Assembly: GCA_964250215.1 (NCBI GenBank)
Contig: CAXUEX010000156.1
Span: forward strand, 1-6,280
Length of the DNA stretch: 6,280 nucleotides
Source: DAIDJM01 sp964250215
Lineage (GTDB): Bacteria; Pseudomonadota; Alphaproteobacteria; Acetobacterales; Acetobacteraceae
Direction of reading: 5' to 3'
The number at the start of each line of letters is the position of its first letter. Within the stretch, counting starts at the first letter, position 1. Below the pieces are notes generated by a model. That model saw nothing but the letters and a program-made list of their open reading frames with translations, was not told the DNA's origin and made no database searches. This document shows positions 6,038-6,280 of this stretch, one piece after another. The position numbers were made by a program, and so were the translations under genes.

Positions 6038-6280
6038 TCACGGCCGGAAGATCAGCGTGCCGTGCACCGCGGTATCGCCACCGCCCAGCGCCGGCGGTAG
6101 CGGAAACGGGGCCGCCCGCTCGATGGCCGTGCGCGCCGCCTGGTTGATCTCCGGCACCGCGCAGGGATCGATCGCATAGCCGCCCAGCCCGCCAGTCGCC
6201 GTCACCCGCACCGTATAATTCACCACGCAGGTGTTCCGCCGGTCCCACGCAAGCTGCGGCTGCCGCTTGCCGGCCAGCAC
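6038..6280 (-). CDS. C-terminal part of a TonB-like (energy transducer C-terminal domain) protein, truncated at window edge
   Basis: The frame is open to the right edge; the last base complements a GTG, but there is no reason to call it a start. The 80 visible residues fit the TonB C-terminal fold pattern: a strand VVNYTVRVTATGGLGGYAI (19-37), then a conserved helix EINQAARTAIERAAPFPLPP (44-63) with the familiar A-x-x-A...A-x-P-F-P-x-P-P series, then a final strand HGTLIFRP at the C-terminus. TonB-type domains contact TonB boxes of outer-membrane receptors from the periplasm, but many TonB-like proteins are not classical energy transducers, and the N-terminal membrane anchor that would decide lies outside the window. 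Two cysteines (18 and 40 of the visible part) flank the first hairpin and could form a disulfide. The stop is 30 bases before the lipoprotein gene, so the two are probably cotranscribed. Confidence 0.65.
   Translation of the reverse strand: MLAGKRQPQLAWDRRNTCVVNYTVRVTATGGLGGYAIDPCAVPEINQAARTAIERAAPFPLPPALGGGDTAVHGTLIFRP

Overview
The window is GC-rich, densely coded bacterial DNA. The proteins and the GC-rich intergenic hairpins suggest an alphaproteobacterium, most likely of the Acetobacteraceae. This placement comes from protein resemblance and base composition recalled from memory, not from a search. No RNA gene, insertion sequence, CRISPR array or integration site is visible.

Layout. Plus strand: the C-terminal end of an alanine/leucine-rich helical protein (2-442, open at the left edge); a 126-base leader full of inverted repeats (443-568); speD, a self-processing S-adenosylmethionine decarboxylase (569-1033); a 34-base gap that is almost entirely an intrinsic-terminator-like hairpin; speE, spermidine synthase (1068-1919); and, 30 bases later, a secreted pectin-acetylesterase/Notum-type hydrolase (1950-3191). 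Minus strand, read from the right edge inward: the C-terminal end of a TonB-like protein (6280-6038, open at the right edge); a lipoprotein with an LprI-type cysteine domain and a long unassigned C-terminal part (6007-4499); and an Old Yellow Enzyme family flavin oxidoreductase (4502-3195) joined to the lipoprotein gene by a 4-base ATGA overlap. The two groups converge with only 3 bases between their stop codons.

How the genes fit together. SpeD makes decarboxylated S-adenosylmethionine, and SpeE transfers its aminopropyl group to putrescine to give spermidine, so speD-speE is a complete two-step spermidine module. No putrescine-forming enzyme is present in the window. The esterase may ride on the speE transcript but has its own strong ribosome binding site and no evident link to polyamines. 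The minus-strand group looks like an operon, but its shared purpose is unknown.

The window is mostly conventional. The points most worth a second look are the RNA-level arrangement around speD and speE (a leader hairpin covering the speD ribosome binding site, and a terminator between two genes of one pathway that ends at the speE start) and the unassigned C-terminal region of the LprI-type lipoprotein.
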